Positions 24,570 through 33,740 of a DNA stretch of 35,312 nucleotides are shown in pieces. The position numbers and the translations under genes were made by a program. Source of the stretch: DAOSVX01 sp964440405 (GTDB lineage: Bacteria > Bacillota_I > Bacilli_A > RF39 > UBA660); NCBI GenBank assembly GCA_964440405.1, contig CAYTSB010000003.1, forward strand, positions 1 through 35,312, given 5' to 3'. Below the pieces are notes generated by a model that was not told where the DNA came from, made no database searches, and worked only from the letters and a program-made list of their open reading frames with translations. How positions within the stretch are numbered: the stretch's first letter is position 1; every line of letters starts with the position of its first letter.

Positions 24570-25949
24570 TTACAAATTTATGTAAAAATAGAAAGTTGTC
24601 CCTTTACCCTTTTTACTATCTACACCGTATTCAAAATTATGATAGTTTAATATTTCTTTTACAATAGATAAACCAATTCCTGTACCCACTTTATTTCTTT
24701 GATGAAGTTTATTGGTTTTATAATACTTATCCCAAATATATTTTTTTTCATCGGGATCTATTCCTTTACCAGTATCTCTAATCATTATTTTTAATTTATT
24801 GGCAATTTTTTCTATTTCAATATAAACCTTTTTATCTTTGCCAGTATAATTGACAGCATTATTAATTAAATTATAAATAACCTGAGTTATTTTTATTTTA
24901 TCAGCTTTAATTATTTCTTTATTAGGCCCGTGATATATTAATTCGTAGCCATCACTTTTCAAATAGTCATATCTTTTGATAATACCATTTATTTCTTTAA
25001 TTAAATCAAATTCCTCAATGTTTAGACTTTCTTTGGATGCCTGTAATTTTGACAAATCCAAAATATCATTAACAAGTAAATTAAGACGGTCAGTTTCTTT
25101 AATAATAATATCTAAATTCTCTTCTCTTTTTGTTTTATCTTTATAAGTATAATCTTTTACCATTTCAGCATAAGCTTTAATCATTGTTAAAGGCGTTTTC
25201 AAGTCGTGAGAAACATTAGCCATCAAATCTCTTCTTAACTCTAATGTTTTAGATAATTCATGAGTAGCATAATTTAAAGAATCTGCCAGTTCATCCAATT
25301 CTTCAATTCCATTTTTTTCAAATAAAACATCATAATCACCACTGGCTAATTTTTTAGCACTACTAGTCATATTAACAACTGGCGAAGTTATCTTTTTGGA
25401 AATAAAGTAGGCAATAATAAATGATAGGCCCATAACTATTAAAGTTATATAAATTAATTGACTTTTTAAAACAACACTAGTTTCATTAATGTCTTCTAAT
25501 GTTGTAAAAATAAAAATATATTGATTGTTTCTTCTTATTCCATACAATAAAGACTTAGTATTTGAGACTTTATCATTTAATTCTAGTTTATTAAGATCAG
25601 GATTGGTCATCATATCCCTTTTAAAAGCTGCTATTTGAAAATTATTTCTGCCCAATAAGCAAGCTTTAATTTTTGTATTATAGCTTATCTGCATATCACC
25701 AACGATTTGTTCAATACAAATATTATTCTCATAAGCAATAGTTTCTAATAAAACATTTAAATCTTCTTCTGATGATTTCTCAATTTTTCTTTTTATAGAA
25801 TCCATATTGCTAACGGTATATTTTTCATAAAAGAAGTTTAAAAAGCCAATTTGAAAAATCCATAATATAACTAATATTATAGCTGAAAAAGCAATAATTT
25901 TTATTAAAGTATTTAAAATAATACTATTCTTTTTCTTCTTTAATTTCAA
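24570..25949 (-). CDS. Membrane sensor histidine kinase
   Basis: About 459 residues from a TTG at 25947-25949 (MKLKKKKNSIIL); the longer frame from ATG 25991 would add 14 residues and overlap the regulator gene by 68 bases without a better ribosome binding site, so the start is uncertain. Two membrane helices flank an extracellular domain of about 125 residues, then HAMP (KKITSPVVNMTSSAKKLASGD), H-box NVSHDLKTPLT (His248), N-box YNLINNAVNYTG, G1 DTGKGID and G2 GTGIGLSIVKEIL. It autophosphorylates and passes phosphate to the regulator encoded just upstream. The extracellular part has no recognised ligand domain. Confidence 0.92.
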   Translation of the reverse strand: MKLKKKKNSIILNTLIKIIAFSAIILVILWIFQIGFLNFFYEKYTVSNMDSIKRKIEKSSEEDLNVLLETIAYENNICIEQIVGDMQISYNTKIKACLLGRNNFQIAAFKRDMMTNPDLNKLELNDKVSNTKSLLYGIRRNNQYIFIFTTLEDINETSVVLKSQLIYITLIVMGLSFIIAYFISKKITSPVVNMTSSAKKLASGDYDVLFEKNGIEELDELADSLNYATHELSKTLELRRDLMANVSHDLKTPLTMIKAYAEMVKDYTYKDKTKREENLDIIIKETDRLNLLVNDILDLSKLQASKESLNIEEFDLIKEINGIIKRYDYLKSDGYELIYHGPNKEIIKADKIKITQVIYNLINNAVNYTGKDKKVYIEIEKIANKLKIMIRDTGKGIDPDEKKYIWDKYYKTNKLHQRNKVGTGIGLSIVKEILNYHNFEYGVDSKKGKGTTFYFYINL

Positions 25950-26595
25950 ATTTATACCCCATTCCCCTAACCGTAACAATATTATTTCCATACTGTTTTA
26001 ATCTTTTCCTTAAAGTTTTTATATGAGTATCTATTGTTCTATCATCACCATAAAAATCATATCCCCAGATATTTGATAATAACTGTTCACGAGATAAAGC
26101 AATATTTTTATTTTCCATTAAATATTTAAGCAAACTATATTCCTTAGGTGTTAATTCAACTTTATTTTTATTAATATAAACTTCATGAGCTAAATCATCT
26201 AAAATTAGAGTTTTATAAAATATTTTTTTATGATTGTTACTGTTTCTTTTGGTAATCGCTTTAATTCTAGATATTAATTCTCTAGGACTAAAAGGTTTAG
26301 TTAGATAATCATCAACACCTAAATCAAACCCATACAATTTATCAAATTCTTCACTACGGGCTGATAAAATAATAAAAGGAATTGATTTTAAACTTTTAAT
26401 TTCTTTAATTGCCTGATAGCCATCCATTTTAGGCATCATAATATCCATAATTATAATGTCATAATTATTTTTTTTAGCCAATTCAACTGCCTCTAAACCA
26501 TTGCTAGCTTCAGTTACTAAAAAGTCTTCCATTATTGCATATTCTTTTATAACATTCCTAATTAGCTCTTCATCATCAACAACTAATATATGCAT
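25924..26595 (-). CDS. OmpR/PhoB-family response regulator
   Basis: A 223-residue regulator from ATG 26593-26595, preceded by GGTGG. Receiver: VVDDEE, phospho-acceptor D51 in IIIMDIMMPKMDG, conserved Thr/Ser and Lys in LSAR and YLTKPFS. Winged helix: ELTPKEYSLLKYLMENKNIALSREQLLSNIWG...DDRTIDTHIKTLRKRL and VRGMGYKFE. It pairs with the kinase gene it overlaps. Upstream lie two 11-bp-spaced repeats at the -35, which suggests autoregulation. The stimulus and regulon cannot be named. Confidence 0.95.
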   Translation of the reverse strand: MHILVVDDEELIRNVIKEYAIMEDFLVTEASNGLEAVELAKKNNYDIIIMDIMMPKMDGYQAIKEIKSLKSIPFIILSARSEEFDKLYGFDLGVDDYLTKPFSPRELISRIKAITKRNSNNHKKIFYKTLILDDLAHEVYINKNKVELTPKEYSLLKYLMENKNIALSREQLLSNIWGYDFYGDDRTIDTHIKTLRKRLKQYGNNIVTVRGMGYKFEIKEEKE

Positions 26596-26611
26596 AAGCA
26601 CCACCAAACTA

Positions 26612-26644
26612 ATTATATTATATCATTGTGAAAATTAAATGAAA
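26612..26644 (-). promoter_or_regulatory. Promoter and operator of the two-component operon
   Basis: On the minus strand TTTCAT (26639-26644), n5, TTTCAC (26628-26633), then TATAAT (26617-26622), with a second overlapping TATAAT at 26612-26617. The first hexamer occupies the -35 position, 16 bases from the first TATAAT. This is the arrangement of a promoter activated by a PhoB/OmpR-type regulator. Confidence 0.55.
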
Positions 26645-26645
26645 T

Positions 26646-26670
26646 TAAAAATAGTAATTACTTACTATTT
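26646..26670 (-). terminator. Terminator of the tsaB-yebC operon, overlapping the yebC stop
   Basis: AAATAGTAA and TTACTATTT (26649-26670) pair over 9 bp with a four-base loop; the minus-strand continuation is TT, giving five T with the end of the stem. The yebC TAG (26665-26667) is in the stem. Confidence 0.65.
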
Positions 26671-27387
26671 ATTTAAGTTAACATTGTGGTATATTTCACT
26701 AATATCCTCAATATTTTCTAAAAGACTAATAAATTTATTAAATATTACTAATTCCTCATCATTCAAATCTACTTTATCCTTAGAATACATTCCTACTTCA
26801 TCAATTAAGTAATCAGCATCAGGAATAACAGTTTCTATAACATCTTTAACTTTATCTTTATCATTAGGTTTCATTGAAACAGTTATTTCATTTTCTTCTA
26901 CTTCATAATCTATTATTTCAATATTATTATTCAAGATAGTTTCAAACAATTCATCACTTTTTTCATTTTTAATAGTTAAAATAGCTAAGTGATCATAATT
27001 ATATGAAACACTGCCTTGACTTCCCATTTTAGTTTTAGCCTTATTACAAGCTTCTCTAATATAACTGATAGTACGATTAATGTTATCAGTTAAACACTTT
27101 ATAACTAAAGTTGAAATTCCCGGCCCAAAGCATTCATAGTAAACTGTTTCATAATTGATATTATCATTTCCTTTAGCTTTATTAATTGCTCTTTCAATAA
27201 TATCACTCGGAACTTGTTCCCTTTTAGCTTTTTCAACCAACCTTTTTAAAGTTGAATTAGAATTAATTTCAAATCCACCATTTCTTGCTGCTGAATAGAT
27301 TTCTTTAGCATAAGTCGAATATATTTTAGCTTTAACAGCTCCGGTTTTTTGAATACTGGCTTTTCTTACTTCATAAGCTCTTCCCAT
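26665..27387 (-). CDS. YebC/TACO1 family protein
   Basis: A 240-residue protein starting MGRAYEVRKASIQKTGAVKAKIYS, the variant start of one YebC branch (the other begins MAGHSKWANI). It keeps NINRTISYIREACNKAKTKMGSQGSVSYNY, which is the family's most conserved stretch. YebC proteins were long called transcription regulators; mitochondrial TACO1 and, more recently, bacterial members have been tied to translation of proline-rich stretches. Its place in an operon of translation genes (asnS, tsaB/D) agrees with that. AAGGTGA precedes the ATG. Confidence 0.93.
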   Translation of the reverse strand: MGRAYEVRKASIQKTGAVKAKIYSTYAKEIYSAARNGGFEINSNSTLKRLVEKAKREQVPSDIIERAINKAKGNDNINYETVYYECFGPGISTLVIKCLTDNINRTISYIREACNKAKTKMGSQGSVSYNYDHLAILTIKNEKSDELFETILNNNIEIIDYEVEENEITVSMKPNDKDKVKDVIETVIPDADYLIDEVGMYSKDKVDLNDEELVIFNKFISLLENIEDISEIYHNVNLNK

Positions 27388-27398
27388 ATTATCACCTT

Positions 27399-28775
27399 TT
27401 AATAATTACAATTGTTAGGAGTTCTTGGAAATGGGATAACATCACGAATATTATCAACTCCCGTTAGATAGATAACCAGTCTTTCAAACCCCATTCCAAA
27501 GCCACTATGGATACAACCTCCATAACGGCGAAGATTCATAAACCATTCAACTGCATCTAAATCAATTCCCATAGATTTAGCTCTATCATATAACTTATCA
27601 TAGTCATCTTCTCTTTGACTACCACCAATTAATTCTCCGGCACCGGGCACCTCTAGATCAACAGCAGCAACTGTTTTATTATCATCATTTAATTTCATAT
27701 ACCAAGCTTTGATGTCTTTTGGCCAATCTTTAATAAATACCGGGCCATTAAAATATTCAGTAATATATTTTTCATGTTCTTTGGCAATATCTCCTTCATA
27801 ATCAGGATCAAATTCCCATTTAACTTTAGCAGCCTTTAAAATATCAATTGCTTCATGATGAGTGATTCTTGTGAAATTACTCTTGAGCAATTTATTTAAT
27901 TTATCAAGTAAACCAATTTCGACAAATTTATCTAAAAATTCTAATTCTAAAGGACATCTTTCCACAACATATTTAACAATAAACTTTAGCATATCTTCCA
28001 TAACATCCATATTATCATTGATATCACAAAAAGACATTTCTGGTTCAATCATCCAAAATTCGTTGGCATGTGTTTTAGTATTAGAGTTTTCAGTTCTGAA
28101 AGTTGGTCCGAAAGTATAAATATTTTTAAAAGCTAAAGCAAAAGCTTCACCATGCAATTGTCCACTACCAGTTACAAATGCTTTTTTACCAAATAAATCA
28201 CGAGAAAAGTCAACTTCACCAGCTTTCATTGGTAAGTGGTTAAAATCCAAGGTGGTCACCTTAAACATTTGATCTGAGCCCTCACAATCAGTGGTTGTGA
28301 TAATAGGTGTATGAACATAAACATAATTATTATCTTGAAAATAAGTGTGAATTGCCATTGCTGTAACACTTCTTATTCTAAATACTGCTGAAAACAAGCT
28401 GGTTCTCGGTCTTAAGTAAGCTTGTTCTCTTAAAAACTCTCGAGTATGTCTTTTAGGTTGAATTGGATAATCTTCAGGGCAATCGCCTAATAAAGTTATT
28501 TTTTTAACAGTTATTTCAACTTCTTGACCAGTTCCTGCTGATTTAATTAAAATCCCTTCAACTTTTAAAGAACTGCCAACATGAATTTTAGCAATTTCAT
28601 CAAAATCAGTTAATGTGTTATCATAAACTAACTGTAATGATTTAAAATAAGTTCCATCATTAAAATCAATAAACCCAAATTCTTTTTGTTTACGATGATT
28701 CCTCACCCATCCTTGTAAGATTATTTTACTATCCAAATATTTTTCTTTATTCTCAAATACTTCTTTTATAGTCAT
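27399..28775 (-). CDS. asnS: Asparagine--tRNA ligase
   Basis: Class IIb synthetase, 458 residues. An N-terminal OB-fold (ILQGWVRNHRKQKEFGFIDFNDG) binds the anticodon. Motif 2 region FGPTFRTENSNTKTHANEFWMIEPEMSF and motif 3 GFGMGFERLVIYLTG are intact; the NTKTHANEF wording marks AsnRS rather than AspRS. Its Shine-Dalgarno (GGGAGTGG) lies in the last codons of the patatin gene, one base apart, so they are coupled. No T-box. Confidence 0.97.
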   Translation of the reverse strand: MTIKEVFENKEKYLDSKIILQGWVRNHRKQKEFGFIDFNDGTYFKSLQLVYDNTLTDFDEIAKIHVGSSLKVEGILIKSAGTGQEVEITVKKITLLGDCPEDYPIQPKRHTREFLREQAYLRPRTSLFSAVFRIRSVTAMAIHTYFQDNNYVYVHTPIITTTDCEGSDQMFKVTTLDFNHLPMKAGEVDFSRDLFGKKAFVTGSGQLHGEAFALAFKNIYTFGPTFRTENSNTKTHANEFWMIEPEMSFCDINDNMDVMEDMLKFIVKYVVERCPLELEFLDKFVEIGLLDKLNKLLKSNFTRITHHEAIDILKAAKVKWEFDPDYEGDIAKEHEKYITEYFNGPVFIKDWPKDIKAWYMKLNDDNKTVAAVDLEVPGAGELIGGSQREDDYDKLYDRAKSMGIDLDAVEWFMNLRRYGGCIHSGFGMGFERLVIYLTGVDNIRDVIPFPRTPNNCNY

Positions 28776-28776
28776 A

Positions 28777-29832
28777 TTACCACTCCCAAAATAATTTTAA
28801 TTTTCTAACAAATTTATATTCAAATCCCTGTTCACCAGTATTTCTTCTAGCAACTCTTATTATATCATAAGGGCTGTATATTTTATACAATTCTAATTTT
28901 TCTTTTTTTATAACATATTCTAAAGCTTTAATAATTAAATCCCTGTTATTTTTTCCTAAAAACCTGAGATAAGCTTTATTTAGCATTTTTTTATCAACTT
29001 TTCTTAAAAGTTTGTCATAAAATCTTAACTTATTATTTTTAAAATAATAGTTAATACCATCTAAGTTTTTAATAACTTTTAAAGTATCATAATATCCAAG
29101 TTTAATATTTTCTCTAATTTTATCAGTATCTAAAGTCAATTGTGAACCCAAATTTTTTTTGGGTTTAATTTTAATGATTTCGATTTCTGGATTTTTAATT
29201 TTCTTTTGTGGACCCGGACCATTTAAATAAACTGCATAAATTTTATTACAACCATTATTTACTAAAATTTCAATTGGTACCGAATCATGAAAACCACCAT
29301 CTAAGTAGTAATTATCATCAATTAATTTTTCTTTTTTAAATATTGGTAAATAACAGCTGGCTAAAATATATTCTATGGTTTTTCCCTTAGGAATATCTTT
29401 TTTTGTTACCTCAACTGGAACCACACCATCACTTTTAATAGTTACTACTCCATAATCAATAGTGCTTTGTCTAAACTTTTCCTCATTAAATATTTCTTCT
29501 AGTTTAATTTTTAAAGGACTCAAATTAAACCCATGATTTTTTATTTTACTTTTAATCGTTTTAACAATAATATCCAATTTTTTTAAACTTATCTCTTTTG
29601 CTTTAAATATTTCATCTAATTCTAAAAAATGAATTGGATCAACTGTCTCCCAGAATTCTAATAATTCTTGCTCCTGATGAGCTACAATCATTGCGCCATT
29701 AAATGAACCGATAGAAGTACCAGAAATCATATCAAATTTAATTTTACTTTCTTTTAAAGCATAGAAGGCTCCTATCTCATAAGAACCTCTTAAGCCACCG
29801 CCCGCCAATGCTAAACCAACCTTTTTTTCCAT
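28777..29832 (-). CDS. Patatin-like phospholipase
   Basis: A 351-residue hydrolase with a Ser-Asp dyad: oxyanion loop GGGLRGS (11-17), nucleophile S40 in SGTSIGSFNG, and Asp178 in LDGGFHDSVP. No signal peptide, so it acts in the cytoplasm or at the inner face of the membrane, probably on phospholipid or other acyl esters. Residues after about 260 are lysine-rich and helical with no recognised domain. AGGTGA overlaps the epimerase stop just upstream. Confidence 0.92.
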   Translation of the reverse strand: MEKKVGLALAGGGLRGSYEIGAFYALKESKIKFDMISGTSIGSFNGAMIVAHQEQELLEFWETVDPIHFLELDEIFKAKEISLKKLDIIVKTIKSKIKNHGFNLSPLKIKLEEIFNEEKFRQSTIDYGVVTIKSDGVVPVEVTKKDIPKGKTIEYILASCYLPIFKKEKLIDDNYYLDGGFHDSVPIEILVNNGCNKIYAVYLNGPGPQKKIKNPEIEIIKIKPKKNLGSQLTLDTDKIRENIKLGYYDTLKVIKNLDGINYYFKNNKLRFYDKLLRKVDKKMLNKAYLRFLGKNNRDLIIKALEYVIKKEKLELYKIYSPYDIIRVARRNTGEQGFEYKFVRKLKLFWEW

Positions 29833-29836
29833 AATT

Positions 29837-30844
29837 TCACCTATTAAAATATCTTTTAATTAAATTTTTATTATTTTCTTTTCTAGCTTTTAATGGTTCA
29901 GATTTTCTATTTAAAGCATAAACAACCGGTTTAGATAATAATTTAGCAAAAAATCTTTTCCAGCTATTAGTTTCTCGTTCAACTCTTGTTAAATAAGTTT
30001 CTAAAGTATCACGACGATAATGTAATATTTTTTCTAAATCATCACTATCTTCATAATAGCCACAATGGAAATTTTTTTCTGCAAAAGCATAAGCTTCCAA
30101 AAAATTAAAATTTAAGCCATAAATAGTAAACATTTTTACAAGAAACTCTCGATAAGTAGTACGGCATCTCTTACCGCCACCCAGATTAAAAACTTTACCT
30201 TTTAATTCCTCAGTATGATTTAAAGCTTTAACAAAAGCTAAAGCGGTATCTACATCGGAAGATATTTCCAATTTAGTATCTAAAGGCATATGAAACATTA
30301 AAGGATCAGTTGCAGGACGGCCCATAATCGCTGTCAGACGAAAGATAGTATAATTTTTTAAATTCTTGATAATGTAATTTTCAGTTTTAACTTTACAGCT
30401 GGCATAGTAATCATAGGGATTAATTCCAACTGGATCACCAACTTTAATATAAGGGTTTTTTAATCTGTCACCATAAACACTAATTGAAGAACTAAATAAT
30501 AAAAAACAATTAGGATTATGTTTATTAATGGCATCAACTATATTTTTAGTTCCTTCATAATTAACAATAGTTGTTAATTCTGGTTTAAAGTCAGCTAAAG
30601 GAGGCAAAATTGCAGCTAAATGAATAACAAAATCGTGATCTTTAATTAAAGAACTAATCAATACTTCATTATTAATATCGCCATAAATAATATTAACTTT
30701 TGTATTTAGTTTTCTAAACTTTTTTTCCGATTTAGAATTTTTTAAATCAAGAGCTGTTATTTCGTATTTAGATTCTTTAATTAAATGTTCTAAAACACGA
30801 TAGCCAATCATTCCAGCAGCTCCGGTAACTAAAACTTTTTTCAT
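29837..30844 (-). CDS. NAD-dependent epimerase/dehydratase (extended SDR)
   Basis: A 335-residue extended SDR. NAD loop VTGAAGMIG (GxxGxxG at 8-14), Asp of LDLKN for the ribose, HLAAILPP, Ser in FSSSISVYG and Y-A-S-C-K (YxxxK) are all visible. The family acts on nucleotide sugars or related alcohols; the substrate cannot be told. The last 60 residues are basic. AGGAGG lies five bases before the ATG; ten bases separate it from the ZIP gene. Confidence 0.88.
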   Translation of the reverse strand: MKKVLVTGAAGMIGYRVLEHLIKESKYEITALDLKNSKSEKKFRKLNTKVNIIYGDINNEVLISSLIKDHDFVIHLAAILPPLADFKPELTTIVNYEGTKNIVDAINKHNPNCFLLFSSSISVYGDRLKNPYIKVGDPVGINPYDYYASCKVKTENYIIKNLKNYTIFRLTAIMGRPATDPLMFHMPLDTKLEISSDVDTALAFVKALNHTEELKGKVFNLGGGKRCRTTYREFLVKMFTIYGLNFNFLEAYAFAEKNFHCGYYEDSDDLEKILHYRRDTLETYLTRVERETNSWKRFFAKLLSKPVVYALNRKSEPLKARKENNKNLIKRYFNR

Positions 30845-30854
30845 CTTATCCTCC

Positions 30855-31622
30855 TTAAATTATTAAACTTGCAACTATAACTATCATACCACAAACAATC
30901 CCAATTATAGTAGATTTTTCTTTTATATTACGCCAAACTTCCTTTAGTAATTCAAATAAAATAATATAAATAAGCATCCCTATTGTTACTCCTATTAAAA
31001 TTGCTAAAAATAAGCTGCTAAATTCAATATCTAAAGCAAAAATTGTTAAAGCACCAATCCCAGTTGATAAAATCATTAAAAGTATTGGTAAAAATTTTTT
31101 AAATTTACTCTTATTAGATAAATCCATAGTAGTACTTATTTCAATGCCTAAAGGGATATTATGAAGTCCTACACCTAGAGCTAATAGTAAAGCAGAATGT
31201 GCACTTAATAAACCCGTTATATAAATAGCACTGCCCTCAATAATATTATGTAAAATTAAAGCAATGCTTGTAATCAAACCGATATGATACATATTAGATT
31301 CGTGTTCTTCCTTATCTTTTTCACGAGGATGATGTTCATGATGATGATCTGGTACCAAGAAATCTAATAGTTTTAAAATTATAGCACCACCCAGAACGGA
31401 TAAAGCAGCTATAATAATTTTATTAATTAATTTCTGATTTTCCAAATTTTCTAATAACTCAGGAGTCAAATCAAAAACAATTAATCCTATCATGACTGTT
31501 AAAGCCAATGCTACTGCAAATTTAAATAAATCGTTTTTATCTTTACCTATCTTAGAAATAAAATAACCGATAAGAAAAAACATTCCCCCAAAAACAGCAA
31601 TTAATAAAGCAATTAATTTCAT
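30855..31622 (-). CDS. ZIP family metal transporter
   Basis: A 255-residue membrane protein with eight predicted helices. The His-rich cytoplasmic loop DHHHEHHPREKDKEEHES (about 92-109) and the metal-site motifs HNIIEGSAI in helix 4 and HNIPLGIE in helix 5 are those of ZIP proteins such as ZupT, which import Zn2+ and related ions. Its ribosome binding site AGAGGAG overlaps the end of tsaD. TsaD and some neighbours are metal-dependent, but a direct link is not shown. Confidence 0.93.
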   Translation of the reverse strand: MKLIALLIAVFGGMFFLIGYFISKIGKDKNDLFKFAVALALTVMIGLIVFDLTPELLENLENQKLINKIIIAALSVLGGAIILKLLDFLVPDHHHEHHPREKDKEEHESNMYHIGLITSIALILHNIIEGSAIYITGLLSAHSALLLALGVGLHNIPLGIEISTTMDLSNKSKFKKFLPILLMILSTGIGALTIFALDIEFSSLFLAILIGVTIGMLIYIILFELLKEVWRNIKEKSTIIGIVCGMIVIVASLII

Positions 31623-31623
31623 T

Positions 31624-32631
31624 TTAGCTCTCCTCTAAGTTACTAACGCTATAACAATTGGCATCTAAATTAGCAAATTCTTTCTTTAAATATAAAGGAT
31701 AAGCAGCTGCTCCAATCATTGCGGCATTATCAGTACAGTAAATTAATTGTGGCACTAGCAAAGGAATATTAAATTCTGTAGTAACCTTCAAAGCCTCAGA
31801 TTGAAGATATTTATTAGCTGAGACTCCACCAGCAATAGTAACAGATTTAACAGGATATTTTTTTAAAGCTAAAGTTAATTTATTAGTAAGTTCTTTAATT
31901 GCCACTTCCTGAAAACTACATGCTAAATCTGCTTTATTAATCTCATTTCCTCTTTGACATTCAGTATGAACCAAATTAATAATGCTGCTTTTTAATCCGC
32001 TAAAACTAAAATTTAAACTATTATCTTTCATGGGGATTGATAAGTTATAGGTGTGCTTACCTAATTTAGCTAATTTTTCTATGTTTGGTCCGCCCGGATA
32101 TTTTAAACCGAGTACCCTGGCAACTTTATCATAGCACTCACCAATTGCATCATCTAAAGTTCTGCCAATAACTTGATAATCATAGTCTCCTCTCATAAAA
32201 AGCATGTCGGTATGACCACCGCTTACTATCAAAGCCAGAGCTGGAAAAACAATTTTATTTTCTAAATTATTAGCATAAATATGACCCATTAAATGGTTAA
32301 CGGTAATAAGCGGTTTTTTATAAATAAATGATAGTGCCTTGGCACATTCTAATCCAACTAATAAACTACCCATTAATCCTGGCATATTAGTTACGGCAAT
32401 TGCATCCATATCTACTATTTTCATCTTAGCTTTAGTTAAAGCATCGTCAATTACTAAAGTAATATTTTCAGTATGCAGTCTAGAAGCAATTTCTGGTACT
32501 ACCCCACCATAATTAGCATGAATATCCATTTGAGTTAAAATGCTTAAACTAATACATTCATTACCGTTTTTAACAATAGCGACACTTGTTTCATCACATG
32601 ATGTTTCAATTGCCAAAATATATATATCCAT
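31624..32631 (-). CDS. tsaD: tRNA N6-threonylcarbamoyladenosine transferase TsaD
   Basis: A 335-residue ASKHA-fold enzyme, catalytic partner of TsaB in t6A37 synthesis on ANN-decoding tRNAs. It starts ILAIETSCDETSVAIV; the iron-binding pair is H113 and H117 in NHLMGH, with the third ligand in YCTDNAAM; GGHTD and the FSGLKSSI segment are conserved. Its ATG overlaps the rimI TAA by one base (TAATG). Second enzyme in the tsaB-rimI-tsaD cluster. Confidence 0.97.
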   Translation of the reverse strand: MDIYILAIETSCDETSVAIVKNGNECISLSILTQMDIHANYGGVVPEIASRLHTENITLVIDDALTKAKMKIVDMDAIAVTNMPGLMGSLLVGLECAKALSFIYKKPLITVNHLMGHIYANNLENKIVFPALALIVSGGHTDMLFMRGDYDYQVIGRTLDDAIGECYDKVARVLGLKYPGGPNIEKLAKLGKHTYNLSIPMKDNSLNFSFSGLKSSIINLVHTECQRGNEINKADLACSFQEVAIKELTNKLTLALKKYPVKSVTIAGGVSANKYLQSEALKVTTEFNIPLLVPQLIYCTDNAAMIGAAAYPLYLKKEFANLDANCYSVSNLEES

Positions 32632-33056
32632 TATTCTATTCCCTTTCCCATTAAGTAAGCATCATCATTATTATAATAATGCTTGCGAGTATTAATAATA
32701 TCAAATCCAAACTTTTTATATAAATTAATTGCAGCGATATTATTAACATTAACTTCCAAGGTCAATAATTTTACTCCTCTACTAAGATCACTTAACATAT
32801 AATCAATCAAATTACTGGCAATATTATTTCTTCGATATTCTTCTTTTACAACCACATTAATAATATCTGCTGCTTCGTATAATTCTGTAATATGAATGAA
32901 ACCTACTATTTGATTGCTATCGATATAAACAAAAATTTTACTAAATTTTTCATTTAAAATATCTTTAATATTAAATAATTTTCTAAAATTAGAATTAACT
33001 AAAATCCCTAAATTATTTATTTCTTCAATATCACCTATTTCAGCAGGTCTAATCAT
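32631..33056 (-). CDS. rimI: GNAT acetyltransferase, RimI type
   Basis: A 141-residue GNAT protein. The acetyl-CoA loop is EEYRRNNIASNLID (R/Q-x-x-x-x-A in place of the usual G-x-G/A), followed by LEVNVNNIAAINLYKKFGF and the RimI-like end HYYNNDDAYLMGK. RimI acetylates the N-terminus of ribosomal protein S18 in E. coli; in many bacteria it lies between tsaB and tsaD as here. It overlaps tsaB by eight bases. Confidence 0.9.
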   Translation of the reverse strand: MIRPAEIGDIEEINNLGILVNSNFRKLFNIKDILNEKFSKIFVYIDSNQIVGFIHITELYEAADIINVVVKEEYRRNNIASNLIDYMLSDLSRGVKLLTLEVNVNNIAAINLYKKFGFDIINTRKHYYNNDDAYLMGKGIE

Positions 33057-33633
33057 TTAGCACCTCTATCTTTTTAATATATAAAGGTTTAACTCCATGA
33101 GGATTTTCACCAGAAATATTTTGTAAATAATTATAAATATTCTGATAATTTATTTCAACTTGATCAACAATATTATCTTCATAATTATTTTGACTTATAT
33201 AATTTTGATAATCATTTTTGCTTAAATAAAAGTAATCATTTAATAGTCTATTGTTATTGTCGAACAAACCTATAAAAAATCCATTACGATCACTTTCCAC
33301 TGCCAGTTTAGTTCCAGATAAATCACTACTTAATACCTTTATCATTAATGAAGAAATTGTTTTAATAGGTATATTTAAAGAGTACGCAAATGTTTTAGCA
33401 ATAGTTACCCCTATTCTAGTACCAGTAAAACTTCCTGGACCATTAACAACAAATATTTCTTTTAATAACTTTAAATCAATCTTTTCTTTAGTTAGCAAAT
33501 CTTCAATCATTGGCATAATATTATTGCTATGTCCCTGATGAGAAATATTTTCTTTAATTTTAAATACTTCATCATTTTTATATAAAACCAAAGTTGCTTT
33601 ATCACTATGTGTATCTATTAATAAATTATACAT
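33049..33633 (-). CDS. tsaB: TsaB, t6A biosynthesis partner of TsaD
   Basis: A 194-residue ASKHA protein starting NLLIDTHSDKATLVLY with the strongly conserved GPGSFTGTRIG at about 70-80. The C-terminal half is reduced relative to many TsaB proteins, ending in KPLYIKKIEV. It dimerises with TsaD and binds TsaE. It is the first gene of the eight-gene operon, behind an extended -10 promoter (33656-33664). Confidence 0.95.
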   Translation of the reverse strand: MYNLLIDTHSDKATLVLYKNDEVFKIKENISHQGHSNNIMPMIEDLLTKEKIDLKLLKEIFVVNGPGSFTGTRIGVTIAKTFAYSLNIPIKTISSLMIKVLSSDLSGTKLAVESDRNGFFIGLFDNNNRLLNDYFYLSKNDYQNYISQNNYEDNIVDQVEINYQNIYNYLQNISGENPHGVKPLYIKKIEVLND

Positions 33634-33655
33634 TTAACCACTTCCAAGCAAAATT

Positions 33656-33664
33656 ATTATACCA
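33656..33664 (-). promoter_or_regulatory. Extended -10 promoter of the tsaB operon
   Basis: TGGTATAAT on the minus strand (TATAAT 33656-33661 with TGG before it), 23 bases upstream of the tsaB ATG. The -35 is poor, as expected for an extended -10. Confidence 0.6.
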
Positions 33665-33740
33665 TAAAATTTAAAAAACGAATATATAAGGATTATACTC
33701 GTGTGTAAAAATTATTTTAAAGATCTTTTCTTAACAGATA

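Noticed and set aside
14897..28775. T-box riboswitches in front of gltX, cysS or asnS
   Set aside because: The gaps upstream are only 1 to about 55 bases and contain no specifier stem or T-box sequence.
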